DNA from: JBMOOG01 sp049324535
GTDB taxonomy: Bacteria > Pseudomonadota > Alphaproteobacteria > Rhodobacterales > Rhodobacteraceae
Direction: 5' to 3'
Assembly: GCA_049324535.1 (NCBI GenBank)
Contig: JBMOOG010000001.1
Span: 496,001-560,000, forward strand
DNA: 64,000 bases
The translations under genes and the position numbers were made by a program. Positions 19,098-27,464 of the stretch are shown here, piece after piece. A model generated the notes under the pieces. That model had not been told where the DNA came from. It saw only the letters and a list, made by a program, of their open reading frames with translations, and made no database searches. Position 1 is the stretch's first letter; each line of letters starts with the position of its first letter.

Positions 19098-19141
19098 TCC
19101 CGTCCGGTGGCCATTCGCCCGGCCGGGCCGTTCGGGGCCGC

Positions 19142-19170
19142 TTGACAATCCGCCGCGGCTGTTCCAAACA
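19142..19170 (+). promoter_or_regulatory. Promoter of tRNA-Ala
   Basis: TTGACA (19142-19147), a 17-bp spacer and CAAACA (19165-19170) lie directly before the tRNA, whose first base is 13 bp after the -10. The consensus -35 with a weaker -10 is common for stable RNA genes in this group. Confidence 0.6.
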
Positions 19171-19182
19171 CCGCGCCGGAGC

Positions 19183-19258
19183 GGGGCAGTAGCTCAGTTG
19201 GTAGAGCGCATCGTTCGCAATGATGAGGTCAGGGGTTCGATTCCCCTCTGCTCCACCA
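19183..19258 (+). tRNA. tRNA-Ala (anticodon CGC)
   Basis: The 76-nt sequence folds as a cloverleaf. The acceptor GGGGCAG/CTGCTCC contains the G3-U70 pair that identifies alanine tRNAs. The D arm is GCTC..GAGC, the anticodon stem CATCG/TGATG has loop TTCGCAA (anticodon CGC, codon GCG), and the T arm is AGGGG-TTCGATT-CCCCT. CCA is encoded. Confidence 0.97.
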
Positions 19259-19358
19259 TCCTTCTCCGCATTCAGACGTGCCCGGTCTTGTCGGCGTGCC
19301 CGCTGACCGGATTGCCGGCCGTCTGCGGTCCCCGATCGCGCCTTTCGGGAGGGTCCCG

Positions 19359-21134
19359 TCAGTCCCGCGCCACGCGATGGCCATCGCCGATGTCGATCAG
19401 CTCCACGCGCCGCGGGCCCATGCCCAGCGGATGCACCGGGCTTGGCACGTCACCGGCAAGGCGCGGGCGGGACGGACGGACATGCCGCGGGTCCGGGACG
19501 GGTACTGCCTCGATCAGCCGGCGCGTGTAGGGATGCTGGGGGTTGCCGAACACCTGCGCCCGGGTTCCGGTCTCGACGATCTGACCCATGAACATCACCG
19601 CCACCCGGTCCGAGATGTTCTCGACCACGGCCATGTCATGGCTGATGAACAGGTAGGCCACGCCGAAGTCCTGCTGAAGGGTGCGCAGCAGGTCGAGCAC
19701 GCGCGCCTGAACCGAGACGTCCAGCGCCGAGACGCTTTCATCGGCGATGATGAGATCGGGCTGGAGGGCCAGTGCCCGCGCGATGCAGATCCGCTGACGC
19801 TGCCCGCCCGAGAATTCGTGCGGGTAGCGGTCGAGCTGGTCGGCCGAGAGCCCGACGCGCGCCATCAGGTCGGCGGCGCGGTCGCGCTGTTCGGTGCGGG
19901 TGCCGACGCCGTGAATGACCAGCGGCTCGGCGATCAGGTCGCCCACCCGCATCCTCGGGTCGAGCGCCGCCATCGGGTCCTGGAACACCATCTGCACCCG
20001 CCGCCGCATCGCCTTGCGCCCGTCGCTGTCAAGCGTTTCCAGCGCCTGTCCGGCGATCTCGATCCGGCCCCGGTGCGGCACGAGACCGACCATCGCCCGC
20101 GCGATGGTGGACTTGCCGCAGCCGGATTCGCCCACGAGCGCGAAAGTCTCGCCGCGGCGGATGTCGAAGCTCACACCCTCGACCGCATGGACCTGGTGCG
20201 TGACCCGTCCGAGCACGCCTCCGCGCAGCGGAAAGCGCACCTCGACGTCGCGCAGCGTCGCCACCGAAGGGGAGACGACCGGCGCCCGTGGCGCCCCGGC
20301 GCCCATGCGCGGCACGGCGGCCAGCAGGTCACGGGTGTATTGGGCCTGCGGACTTGCGAAGAGTTCGGCGGTCGCGGCGGTTTCCACCTGGCGGCCGCCC
20401 TGCATGACGATCACGCGATCGGCCATCTCGGCGACCACGCCCATGTCGTGGGTGATGAGGATGATCGCGGTCCCCATCTCGCGCTGAAGATCGCGCAGAA
20501 GGTCCAGCACCTCGCGCTGCACGGTCACGTCGAGCGCGGTGGTCGGCTCGTCGGCGATCAGCACCTCGGGCCGCAGCGCCAGCGCCATGGCGATCATCAC
20601 CCGTTGGCGCATGCCTCCGGACAGTTCGTGCGGATACTGGTCGAGACGGCGTTCCGGCTGCGACAGCCGCACCGCCTTCAGGGCCGCCAGCGCCCGGGCG
20701 CGCGCCTCGGCGCGGCCGACCGGGTCGTGGGCGCGGATCGCCTCGGCCAGCTGGGTGCCGACGGTCAGCACCGGGTTCAGGCTGGTCATCGGCTCCTGGA
20801 AGATCATCGCGATGCGGTCGCCGCGCAGCGCGCGCAGGCGGGCCTCGGGCAGGCCGATCAGGTCGGTACCGCCCAGCCGCACGCTCCCCCCTGTCACCCG
20901 GACGGCGGGCGGCGGCAGCAGGCCCATGATCGCAAGCGACGTGATCGACTTGCCCGACCCGCTTTCGCCGGCGATGGCCAGCGTTTCGCCCCGGTTCAGG
21001 GTGAAGCTCAGGTCGCGGACCAGCGGCCGGAGCCCGGTCTCGGTCCGGACCGAGACGCAGAGCCCCTCGACGGCGAGCACCGGACCCGGCGCCGGGGCCG
21101 AGGCGGCCCCGGCCTGCGTTTCGGCCAGGCTCAT
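19359..21134 (-). CDS. Oligopeptide-type ABC transporter ATP-binding protein, two NBDs fused
   Basis: This protein supplies both ATPase domains for a Dpp/Opp-type importer in one 591-residue chain, as in GsiA. The first NBD has GESGSGKS (56-63), LSGGMRQR and ADEPTTALD; the second has GESGCGKS, FSGGQRQR and ADESVSALD, then an oligopeptide C-terminal extension (HPYTRRL). The start MSLAETQ at 21134 overlaps the amidase stop as ATGA, which excludes the longer open frame. It is the last gene of the amide operon. Confidence 0.93.
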   Translation of the reverse strand: MSLAETQAGAASAPAPGPVLAVEGLCVSVRTETGLRPLVRDLSFTLNRGETLAIAGESGSGKSITSLAIMGLLPPPAVRVTGGSVRLGGTDLIGLPEARLRALRGDRIAMIFQEPMTSLNPVLTVGTQLAEAIRAHDPVGRAEARARALAALKAVRLSQPERRLDQYPHELSGGMRQRVMIAMALALRPEVLIADEPTTALDVTVQREVLDLLRDLQREMGTAIILITHDMGVVAEMADRVIVMQGGRQVETAATAELFASPQAQYTRDLLAAVPRMGAGAPRAPVVSPSVATLRDVEVRFPLRGGVLGRVTHQVHAVEGVSFDIRRGETFALVGESGCGKSTIARAMVGLVPHRGRIEIAGQALETLDSDGRKAMRRRVQMVFQDPMAALDPRMRVGDLIAEPLVIHGVGTRTEQRDRAADLMARVGLSADQLDRYPHEFSGGQRQRICIARALALQPDLIIADESVSALDVSVQARVLDLLRTLQQDFGVAYLFISHDMAVVENISDRVAVMFMGQIVETGTRAQVFGNPQHPYTRRLIEAVPVPDPRHVRPSRPRLAGDVPSPVHPLGMGPRRVELIDIGDGHRVARD

Positions 21135-22090
21135 TCGAAGACGCAGCGCGGGAAGTAGAAGCTGACCACCCAGTTCGGCATGTCGACGATTTCCGAGATG
21201 CGCAGGTCGCCGCAGGTCGAGACCAGCATGTAGGCATCGACCGCCGGCATGCCCCGGGTCGCGCAAAGGAGGTCGATCATGCCGGCCACGGCGTCGCGCG
21301 CGGCGGACATGAGATCGGGACCGATGCCGGTCGTCACCTCATAGCCCTTGGCGTCGAGATGCCGCGTCACCGGGCCCGGCGTGGTGAAGCGTGGCAGCTT
21401 CAGGTTCGCACCCTTCACCAGATCGAGCGTCAGCGTGACATCCATCGGGCTTTCGATGGCGGTGCCGCAGACCTCACCGTCGCCCTGCGCGGCGTGGGTA
21501 TCGCCCACGCTGAAGAGCGCGCCCGCCACCTCGACCGGCAGGTAGAGCACGGTGCCGGCGTTGAGGTCGCGGATGTCGAGGTTTCCGCCCACGCGCCGGG
21601 GCGGCACCACCGAATGCAGACCCTTCTCGGCCGGCGCGCATCCGATCGTGCCGGCGAAGGGCTTGAGCGGCACGCGCCCGTCGCTGCCCCAGAGCGCCGG
21701 CGCCATGTCGGTCGGATCGTATTTCCAGACCTTCAGCGCCGGTTCGGGGAACTGGCCGGCCAGAAGCCCGAAACCCGGGATGTTGGCGGTCCAGCCGAAA
21801 CCGTGCCCGTCGAAGACGCGCGGCGCGAAGCCTTCGATGGTGATCTTCAGCGCATCGCCGGGTTCGGCTCCCTCGACCCAGATCGGCCCCGAGACCGGGT
21901 TGATCTTGCCGAAGTCGAGGGTGCGCACATCCTCGACCGTGGACGACGGGCCAAGCTGGCCCGCCGAGGAATCATGGCAGTGGAACAGGATCGTCGATCC
22001 CGGTTCGGCGCGCAGCGCCGGGGCCAGGGAATTGTCCCAGCCGAAGTGATGCTGCGCGCCGTGGATGGTGTAGTTGCAGGCCTTGCACAT
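21131..22090 (-). CDS. Acetamidase/formamidase family protein
   Basis: FmdA/AmdA-type enzymes hydrolyse short amides such as formamide or acetamide to ammonia and the acid. The 319-residue protein shows the family layout: HHFGWDNSLAPAL near the start, VEDVRTLDFGKINPVSGPIWVEGAEPGD, GSDGRVPLKPFAGTIGCAP and the VGDTHAAQGDGEVCGTAIE block with conserved Asp, His and Glu. It lies 1 bp after the binding-protein gene and overlaps the ATPase gene, so it is firmly inside the operon. The AmiC/AmiR-like genes upstream fit an amide substrate. Confidence 0.93.
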   Translation of the reverse strand: MCKACNYTIHGAQHHFGWDNSLAPALRAEPGSTILFHCHDSSAGQLGPSSTVEDVRTLDFGKINPVSGPIWVEGAEPGDALKITIEGFAPRVFDGHGFGWTANIPGFGLLAGQFPEPALKVWKYDPTDMAPALWGSDGRVPLKPFAGTIGCAPAEKGLHSVVPPRRVGGNLDIRDLNAGTVLYLPVEVAGALFSVGDTHAAQGDGEVCGTAIESPMDVTLTLDLVKGANLKLPRFTTPGPVTRHLDAKGYEVTTGIGPDLMSAARDAVAGMIDLLCATRGMPAVDAYMLVSTCGDLRISEIVDMPNWVVSFYFPRCVFE

Positions 22091-22091
22091 G

Positions 22092-23702
22092 CTATTTCAC
22101 GTAAACGTAGTCATAGTTGACGGGGATCGAGACCGGATCGACGTAGAGCGCGTCCTCGCCGCCCATCCGTTCGGACTTCATCGTGTAGCGCTCCTCGTTG
22201 AAGACCGGCACCCAGGGCGCCTGCTCCATCACACCCATGTAGACGTCGGACCAGAGCTTCAGGCGGTCCGCCGCCTTGGCCGGGTCGGACAGGCTGTCGG
22301 CCTCGACCGCCTTCTTGTCCAGCGCCTCGTCGCAGAACTTCGACCAGTTCCAGCCACCCTCGCCCGCACCGGCGCAGCCGAGGATCGGGCCGTAGAAGTT
22401 CGAGGGATCGGGGAAGTCCGCGATCCAGGCCATGCCGCCCGACCAGATCATCGGCGCCTGGCCCGCGCCGCCGGCCTCGATCACGTTGGCCTGGGCCAGC
22501 GACTGGAGATTGGCCTTGATGCCGATGGCGGCGAGATCCTGCTGCATGGCCTGGGCGATGCGCGGGTTCGGGTCGGTGTTCATCACGTAGAGATCGGTCT
22601 CGAACCCGTCGGGATAGCCCGCGGCCGCCAGCATTTCCTTGGCCTTGGCGGGGTCGAAGGGATAGCCCGCGTAGCCTTCGGTATAGCCCGGCATCGACGG
22701 CGGCAGCGGCTGGGTTGCCGGCACCGCGCGGCCGTTGATGATCTGGACGATGCGGTCCTTGTTGATCGCCATGTTCACCGCCTGGCGCACCTCGACCTTG
22801 TCGAAGGGGGGCTTGGTGACGTTCATGGTGATGTAGCCGGTGTGCAGCTGGCCGCCCACCACCACGCGCGCCTTCTGCGCCGGGTCGGCCATGACCTCCT
22901 GGAACTTCGCGGGCGGAATGCCGTCGCCGGGCACGTCCACCTCGCCCTTCTGCAGCCGCAGCAGCGCCACCACCGGTTCCTGCCCGACCTCGAAGGTCAC
23001 GCCGTCCAGATAGGGCACGCCCGGGCGCCAGTAGTCGGCGTTCTTCTCGAACACCAGCCGCTGGCCCAGCGTCCATTCCGCCAGCTTGAAGGCCCCGGTT
23101 CCGACCGGATGCTTGCCGAAGTCGGCGCCGTATTCGTCCACCGCCTCCTTCGGCACCACCGAGGCAAAGTTCAGGGCCATGACGTGCAGGAAGGTGGCGT
23201 CGGGGCGCGACAGGGTGATCTTCACGGTCAGGGGATCGACGACCTCGACACCCGACAGGCCGCCCGGTCCGGCGGCGTCGAAGCCCGCGATCGAGCCGAA
23301 GAAGCCCGCACCGGGCGACTGGGTCGCCGGATCGGTCACGCGGTCGAGCGAGTATTTCACGTCCGTAGCGGTCATCTCGCGGCCATTGTGGAACTTGACA
23401 CCGGGGCGCAGCTTGAAGGTGTAGGTGAGCCCGTCCGGCGAGATCTCGTAGCTTTCGGCGAGGCCCGGGCGCAGGGTGGTGGTGCCGGGAACATAGTCCA
23501 TCAGCCCGTCGAAGAGCGACTTGATCATCGACCAGTTCTGCCAGTCGTAGCCGATCGCCGGGTCGAGCGTGGCCACGTCGTCCTTGTAGGTCACGGTGAT
23601 GGTGCCGCCGGGCTTGGCGTTCGGGTCGGGGGTGTAGTCCTGCGCGGCGGCCGGCAGCGCGAGGCACAGCGCGAGGGCGGTCGAGGTCAGCCAGGTCTTC
23701 AT
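22092..23702 (-). CDS. Periplasmic substrate-binding protein of the amide-operon ABC transporter (SBP family 5)
   Basis: The 536-residue protein has a signal peptide (MKTWLTSTALALCLALPAAAQ) and the family-5 fold of Dpp/Opp binding proteins: GGTITVTYKDDVATLDP, the conserved TYTFKLRPGVKFHNG and the HPVGTGAFKL region. A ribosome site CAGGAGAGAG precedes the ATG at 23702, which decides the start inside a much longer open frame. It lies between the permease and amidase genes. Family-5 proteins bind peptides but also many other ligands; an amide or amide-bearing compound is inferred from context only. Confidence 0.93.
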   Translation of the reverse strand: MKTWLTSTALALCLALPAAAQDYTPDPNAKPGGTITVTYKDDVATLDPAIGYDWQNWSMIKSLFDGLMDYVPGTTTLRPGLAESYEISPDGLTYTFKLRPGVKFHNGREMTATDVKYSLDRVTDPATQSPGAGFFGSIAGFDAAGPGGLSGVEVVDPLTVKITLSRPDATFLHVMALNFASVVPKEAVDEYGADFGKHPVGTGAFKLAEWTLGQRLVFEKNADYWRPGVPYLDGVTFEVGQEPVVALLRLQKGEVDVPGDGIPPAKFQEVMADPAQKARVVVGGQLHTGYITMNVTKPPFDKVEVRQAVNMAINKDRIVQIINGRAVPATQPLPPSMPGYTEGYAGYPFDPAKAKEMLAAAGYPDGFETDLYVMNTDPNPRIAQAMQQDLAAIGIKANLQSLAQANVIEAGGAGQAPMIWSGGMAWIADFPDPSNFYGPILGCAGAGEGGWNWSKFCDEALDKKAVEADSLSDPAKAADRLKLWSDVYMGVMEQAPWVPVFNEERYTMKSERMGGEDALYVDPVSIPVNYDYVYVK

Positions 23703-23743
23703 TGTCTCTCTCCTGTCGGTCGTGTTGCTGTTGTGGTTGCGGG

Positions 23744-24664
23744 TCATCTGAGGCGGATGCGGGGGTCGATCATCGGGGCGACGAGATCGGCGAGCAGGTT
23801 GCCCAGCACGATCGCGCAGGCGGAGACCAGCGTGACGCCCATGATGATCGGGATGTCGACGCGCTGGATCGCCTGCCAGGCGAGTTGGCCGATGCCGGGC
23901 CAGCCGAACACGCTTTCGACCACGACGATGCCGCCCATGAAGACGCCGATGTCGATGCCGATCATGGCGATGACCGGCAGGATGGCGTTCGGCAGCGCGT
24001 GGCGCAGCACGATCCGCGCGCGGCCCAGCCCCTTGGCGCGGGCGGTCCGGATGAAGTCCTGCCGCAGCACGTCGATCATCGAGGATCGCATCATCCGGCT
24101 GTACCAGCCCGACCCGAGGATGCCGAGCGTCACCGCCGGCAGCACCAGATGCGCCGGCGTCCCGTAGCCCCCGATCGGGAACCAGCCGAGCCGCACCGCA
24201 AAGACGTAGAGGACCAGCAGGCTGACCACGAACTGCGGCGCCGAGACGGTGACGAAGGAGGTCATCATCAGCACCTGGTCCATGACCCGCCCGCGCAGCA
24301 GCGCGGCGGCGATGCCCATGCCGAGCCCGAGCACCAGCTCGCAGGCAATTCCGGCCGCCATCAGAAGAAGCGTCGCGGGAAGCCGCGACAGGATCAGACC
24401 GGCCACCTCGGTCTTCTGAAGATAGCTGCGGCCGAGATCGCCCTGGAAGAGCCCCGCCAGATAGCGGCCGTACTGGACGAGGAACGGCTGGTCGAGCCCG
24501 AGCTGGCGGCGGATGTTCTCGACCGTTTCGGCCGTCGCCGAGCGCCCGGCGATCTGGCGCACCGGGTCGGCGGGCAAGACGTAGAGCAGCAGGAAGGTGA
24601 TGAAGCTCACCCCCAGAAGGATGAGCGCGGATTGCAGCAACCGGCGCAGCAGGTAGGCCACCAT
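23744..24664 (-). CDS. ABC transporter permease, DppB-type
   Basis: The 306-residue inner-membrane protein has six predicted membrane spans, the DppB N-terminal block (YLLRRLLQSALILLGVSFITF..LPADPVR, then RQLGLDQPFLVQYGRYL) and the EAA-like loop DFIRTARAKGLGRARIVLRHALPNA that docks on the ATPase. Its start shares the last base region of the preceding permease gene (24664), indicating translational coupling. Confidence 0.94.
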   Translation of the reverse strand: MVAYLLRRLLQSALILLGVSFITFLLLYVLPADPVRQIAGRSATAETVENIRRQLGLDQPFLVQYGRYLAGLFQGDLGRSYLQKTEVAGLILSRLPATLLLMAAGIACELVLGLGMGIAAALLRGRVMDQVLMMTSFVTVSAPQFVVSLLVLYVFAVRLGWFPIGGYGTPAHLVLPAVTLGILGSGWYSRMMRSSMIDVLRQDFIRTARAKGLGRARIVLRHALPNAILPVIAMIGIDIGVFMGGIVVVESVFGWPGIGQLAWQAIQRVDIPIIMGVTLVSACAIVLGNLLADLVAPMIDPRIRLR

Positions 24665-25551
24665 CAGTCGCGCCCCCTCTGCGTCGGGTCCAGCACGTCG
24701 CGCAGCGCGTCGCCGACCAGGTTGAACGACAGCGCCAGAAGGATGATCGCGGCGCCCGGGATGAACACCAGCCAGGGCGCCGACTGGAAGTAGGTCTGGT
24801 TCTCGAAGATGATGTTGCCCCAGGAGGGCGTCGGCGGCTGCACGCCCACGCCGAGGTAGCTGAGCGTCGCCTCGAGAAGCACGGTCGTCGAAATCCCGAG
24901 CGTGCCCCAGACGATGATGGTGGGCACAAGGTGCGGCAGGATGTGCCGGAAAAGGATGCGCCCCGTCCCCGCGCCCAGGGTGCGTTCGGCGGCGATGAAG
25001 TCGCGTTCGGCAAGCGAGGTGGTCTCGGTGTAGATCACCCGTGCCGTCTGCACCCAGTTCACCAGCGCGATGACCATGGCGACGATCCAGAGCGAGGGCT
25101 GGAAGATCGCGGCGAGGCAGATCGCGAGCAGGAGCGCGGGAAAGGCCATCATCAGGTCGGTGAAGCGCATCAGGACCGCGCCGACCCAGCCGCGGAAATA
25201 GCCGGCGGTGATCCCGACCAGGGTGCCGATCAGAAGCGCAAGCCCGTTGGCCGCGACGCCGATGACCAGCGAGGTGCGGGCGCCGTAGAGGAGGCGCGAC
25301 AGCAGGTCCCGGCCCAGAAGGTCGGTTCCCAGCAGGAACCGGCCGTCGGGCGGGAGGGGGGCGCCTTCCAGGGTCAGCCCGTCGAAAAGCTGCTCGTCCG
25401 GTCCGTAGGGCGCCAGGAAGGGCGCAAAGACCGCCCCGAGGATGACCAGAACGATCATGGCCATCCCGAAGAGCGCGACCTTGCGCCCGGCGAGCCGCGC
25501 CAGAGCCCCCTTCGGCCGTGGGGCGGGATCAGCCGCGGTCGCGTCGGTCAT
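24664..25551 (-). CDS. ABC transporter permease, DppC-type
   Basis: The 295-residue partner permease has an N-terminal membrane span, the DppC segment FLLGTDLLGRDLLSRLLYGARTSL, and the EAA loop DFIAAERTLGAGTGRILFRHILPH. The start MTDATAAD at 25551 lies 23 bp inside the AmiR-like gene; a longer frame upstream belongs to that gene. It is co-transcribed with the DppB-type gene. Confidence 0.93.
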   Translation of the reverse strand: MTDATAADPAPRPKGALARLAGRKVALFGMAMIVLVILGAVFAPFLAPYGPDEQLFDGLTLEGAPLPPDGRFLLGTDLLGRDLLSRLLYGARTSLVIGVAANGLALLIGTLVGITAGYFRGWVGAVLMRFTDLMMAFPALLLAICLAAIFQPSLWIVAMVIALVNWVQTARVIYTETTSLAERDFIAAERTLGAGTGRILFRHILPHLVPTIIVWGTLGISTTVLLEATLSYLGVGVQPPTPSWGNIIFENQTYFQSAPWLVFIPGAAIILLALSFNLVGDALRDVLDPTQRGRD

Positions 25552-26137
25552 CGCGATCCACCCCCTCTGCCTGGCTGGCGACGATCCGCCCGGCCGCATC
25601 CTCGAAGCTGATCCGCCAGGCCATCGCCATCCGGCGCAACTGGGCATAGGCCTCGGCCTCGGACTTGCCGCGCGCGGCCAGAAGCGTCACCGCCCGCACG
25701 ACGGTGAGCCGTTCGTCCAGCCGGCGGCGCAGGTCGGCGATCTCGGCCGAAAGCGCGCGCTGCGCGTCAAAGGCATCGCGCGCGATCAAGAGCGCCGAAT
25801 AGGCGCCGTTGTCGCCCACGGGCTTCAGGATCTGCGCATGCGCGCCGGCCCGCAGCGACCATTCCACCCGGCCCGGCGCCTCGGACCCGATCAGCGCGAT
25901 CATCGGCATCGGCGGCCGGCCCGGCTCCCAGGGGAACATCGCGTCATGGCCCATGTCGGCGTCGAAGAACACATAGTCCGCGGCCAGGGCGTCGGGCGCC
26001 AGCTCCGGCCAGGCCTGCGTCACCTCAAGGCCGATGGCCGCCAGTTGCCGGGTGAGCGCGTGTACCGTCGCATGCGGACGGTGCAGGATGACCGCCCGGG
26101 CGCCACCGAGGTTCGGAGTGCGGATCGGCCGTCTCAT
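25529..26137 (-). CDS. AmiR-like ANTAR-domain antiterminator
   Basis: AmiR of Pseudomonas aeruginosa binds nascent RNA and prevents termination when amides release it from AmiC. The 202-residue protein has a degenerate receiver-like N-terminus (AVILHRPHATVHAL...FFDADMG...IALIGSEAP) without the usual phospho-Asp setting. A coiled coil follows (ALSAEIADLRRRLDERL), then an ANTAR domain with TVVRAVTLLAARGKSEAEAYAQLRRMAM. It overlaps the AmiC-like gene upstream by 4 bp and the DppC-type gene downstream. An amide-regulated role is strongly suggested by this pairing. Confidence 0.88.
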   Translation of the reverse strand: MRRPIRTPNLGGARAVILHRPHATVHALTRQLAAIGLEVTQAWPELAPDALAADYVFFDADMGHDAMFPWEPGRPPMPMIALIGSEAPGRVEWSLRAGAHAQILKPVGDNGAYSALLIARDAFDAQRALSAEIADLRRRLDERLTVVRAVTLLAARGKSEAEAYAQLRRMAMAWRISFEDAAGRIVASQAEGVDRDDRRDRG

Positions 26138-27222
26138 GACACGACCCTCAGGGACGGCGCCGCCGGAACGCTGCGGCTGCGGGTCAGGTAGGGATCGCCC
26201 GCGACCCGGTCGGTGCGCTGGATGACCCGGAACGCGCCCTGCTCGACACGCGCGATCAGCGCCGGCAGCGTGGTGTGATGGGTCTCGGGATCGACGATGC
26301 CGCCCGCGCCGTCGCCCGCGAGAAGCTGCGCGAGGCTCAGGTTCTCGGCGCCCGGCCGATGGGCGAGCAGACGCGCCAGCTCGCGCACGGCCGCGAAGGC
26401 CGCGGCCTCATGCGACGATCCGAAGTTGCCCGGCCCCGGCCAGCCCCCCGCTCCGCGGAAATAGGGACCGGCGGCGACCAGCCCCTCGGCCGCGGTGCCC
26501 AGCGCCGGCAGTTCGCATTCCGTCAGATTGCAGGACAGGACCGGGCAGCGGTCGGGCCGGAAATGCGGATCGGTCATGCCCAGCTGGCGGAACGCGGCGA
26601 GGAATTCGTAGGACGACGGACCGATGAGCGAGTTCAGCACGAAGTCGGGACGGATGGCGCGGATCTCGTCGATCATCCGGCCCACGTCGCGCGATCCGAT
26701 CGGAAGGTAGCGCTCGCCCAGAACCTCGCCGCCCGCGGCCAGGATCCGTTCGCGGGCAAGCCGGTTCATCTCCCAGCCCCAGATGTAGTTCGATCCGGTC
26801 AGCCAGGCGCGGCGGCCGTGCGCCGGCATCACCCAGTCGAGCAGCGGCAGCAGGTGCTGATTCGGGCAGGCGTGGGTGTAGACCACGTGGTCCGAGGCCT
26901 CGAACCCCTCGTAGGGCACCGCGTACCAGAGGGTGCCGCCGTATTTCTCGACGGTCGGGATGACCTCCTTGCGACTCCACGAGGTCACGCAGCCGACCAC
27001 ATGGCGCGCGCCGCTGTCGCGCAGGATCTCCTCGCAGAGCGGGCCGTAGAGATCGACATTGCCGCCGGGGTCGCGCTCGACCGGCACGAAGCTCAGGTCC
27101 AGCGACGGGTCGGCATTGACCATCGCAACTGCGGACAGAACCCCGGTCCGGCAGGCCTCGGAAATCAGCGAATAGCTGCCGGCGCGCGAGTAGAGAAGGC
27201 CGAGTTCGATTCGCCGCTTCAT
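26134..27222 (-). CDS. AmiC-like amide-sensing periplasmic-binding-fold protein
   Basis: The 362-residue protein belongs to the AmiC/UrtA/FmdD branch of type-1 binding-protein folds (IELGLLYSRAGSYSLIS, VVGCVTSWSRKEVIP, YTHACPNQHLLPLLDWV, GSNYIWGWEMNRLARE). AmiC is cytoplasmic, binds amides and holds AmiR. Here there is no signal peptide, which fits a cytoplasmic sensor rather than a transport protein. The start MKRRIELG at 27222 begins the domain directly. It is the first gene of the seven-gene minus-strand operon and is coupled to the AmiR-like gene. Confidence 0.9.
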   Translation of the reverse strand: MKRRIELGLLYSRAGSYSLISEACRTGVLSAVAMVNADPSLDLSFVPVERDPGGNVDLYGPLCEEILRDSGARHVVGCVTSWSRKEVIPTVEKYGGTLWYAVPYEGFEASDHVVYTHACPNQHLLPLLDWVMPAHGRRAWLTGSNYIWGWEMNRLARERILAAGGEVLGERYLPIGSRDVGRMIDEIRAIRPDFVLNSLIGPSSYEFLAAFRQLGMTDPHFRPDRCPVLSCNLTECELPALGTAAEGLVAAGPYFRGAGGWPGPGNFGSSHEAAAFAAVRELARLLAHRPGAENLSLAQLLAGDGAGGIVDPETHHTTLPALIARVEQGAFRVIQRTDRVAGDPYLTRSRSVPAAPSLRVVS

Positions 27223-27259
27223 CGGGTCGTGGTGTCCCCATAACGCACAAAGCCCCGAC

Positions 27260-27277
27260 GCAGACCGCAAAGTCCGC
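27260..27277 (-). promoter_or_regulatory. Hexaloop hairpin in the leader of the amide operon
   Basis: On the transcript strand GCGGAC-TTTGCG-GTCTGC forms a 6-bp stem (one G-U pair) with a 6-base loop, 38 bp before the amiC-like start. ANTAR proteins read paired hexaloop hairpins with A1 and G4; this loop has G4 but not A1, and I do not see a clear partner, so it is only a candidate. Confidence 0.3.
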
Positions 27278-27301
27278 ATTCAGGGCCCGGATGCCGTTCG
27301 A

Positions 27302-27348
27302 AGTTTGTCGATTGTTCGACAGACTAGACGGCTCGTGTCTGCGGTCAA
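27302..27348 (-). promoter_or_regulatory. Promoter with overlapping palindromic operator, amide operon
   Basis: Reading leftward, TTGACC (27348-27343), 16 bp and TAGTCT (27326-27321) form a good sigma-70-like promoter. The inverted repeat AGTTTGTCGA-TTGT-TCGACAGACT (27302-27325, ten-base arms with one mismatch, perfect core TGTCGA/TCGACA) covers the -10 and the likely start point. Such placement is typical of a repressor site; the core resembles GntR-family operators. The transcript would start about 90 bp before the amiC-like gene. Confidence 0.6.
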
Positions 27349-27464
27349 GCGGTACGGACGGGAGCGCAAGCCCGCGCCCACCGCCCTGCCCGAATTTTCG
27401 GCAGTGACGATGACCGAGGCGGCGGAACCGGCACCGCACGGCGCGGTCCGGTGGCGAGCCGTGC

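Noticed and set aside
27306..27321. Palindrome TGTCGATTGTTCGACA as an ANTAR RNA hairpin
   Set aside because: It has a four-base loop rather than the six-base loop ANTAR proteins read, and it overlaps the promoter -10, which favours a DNA operator.
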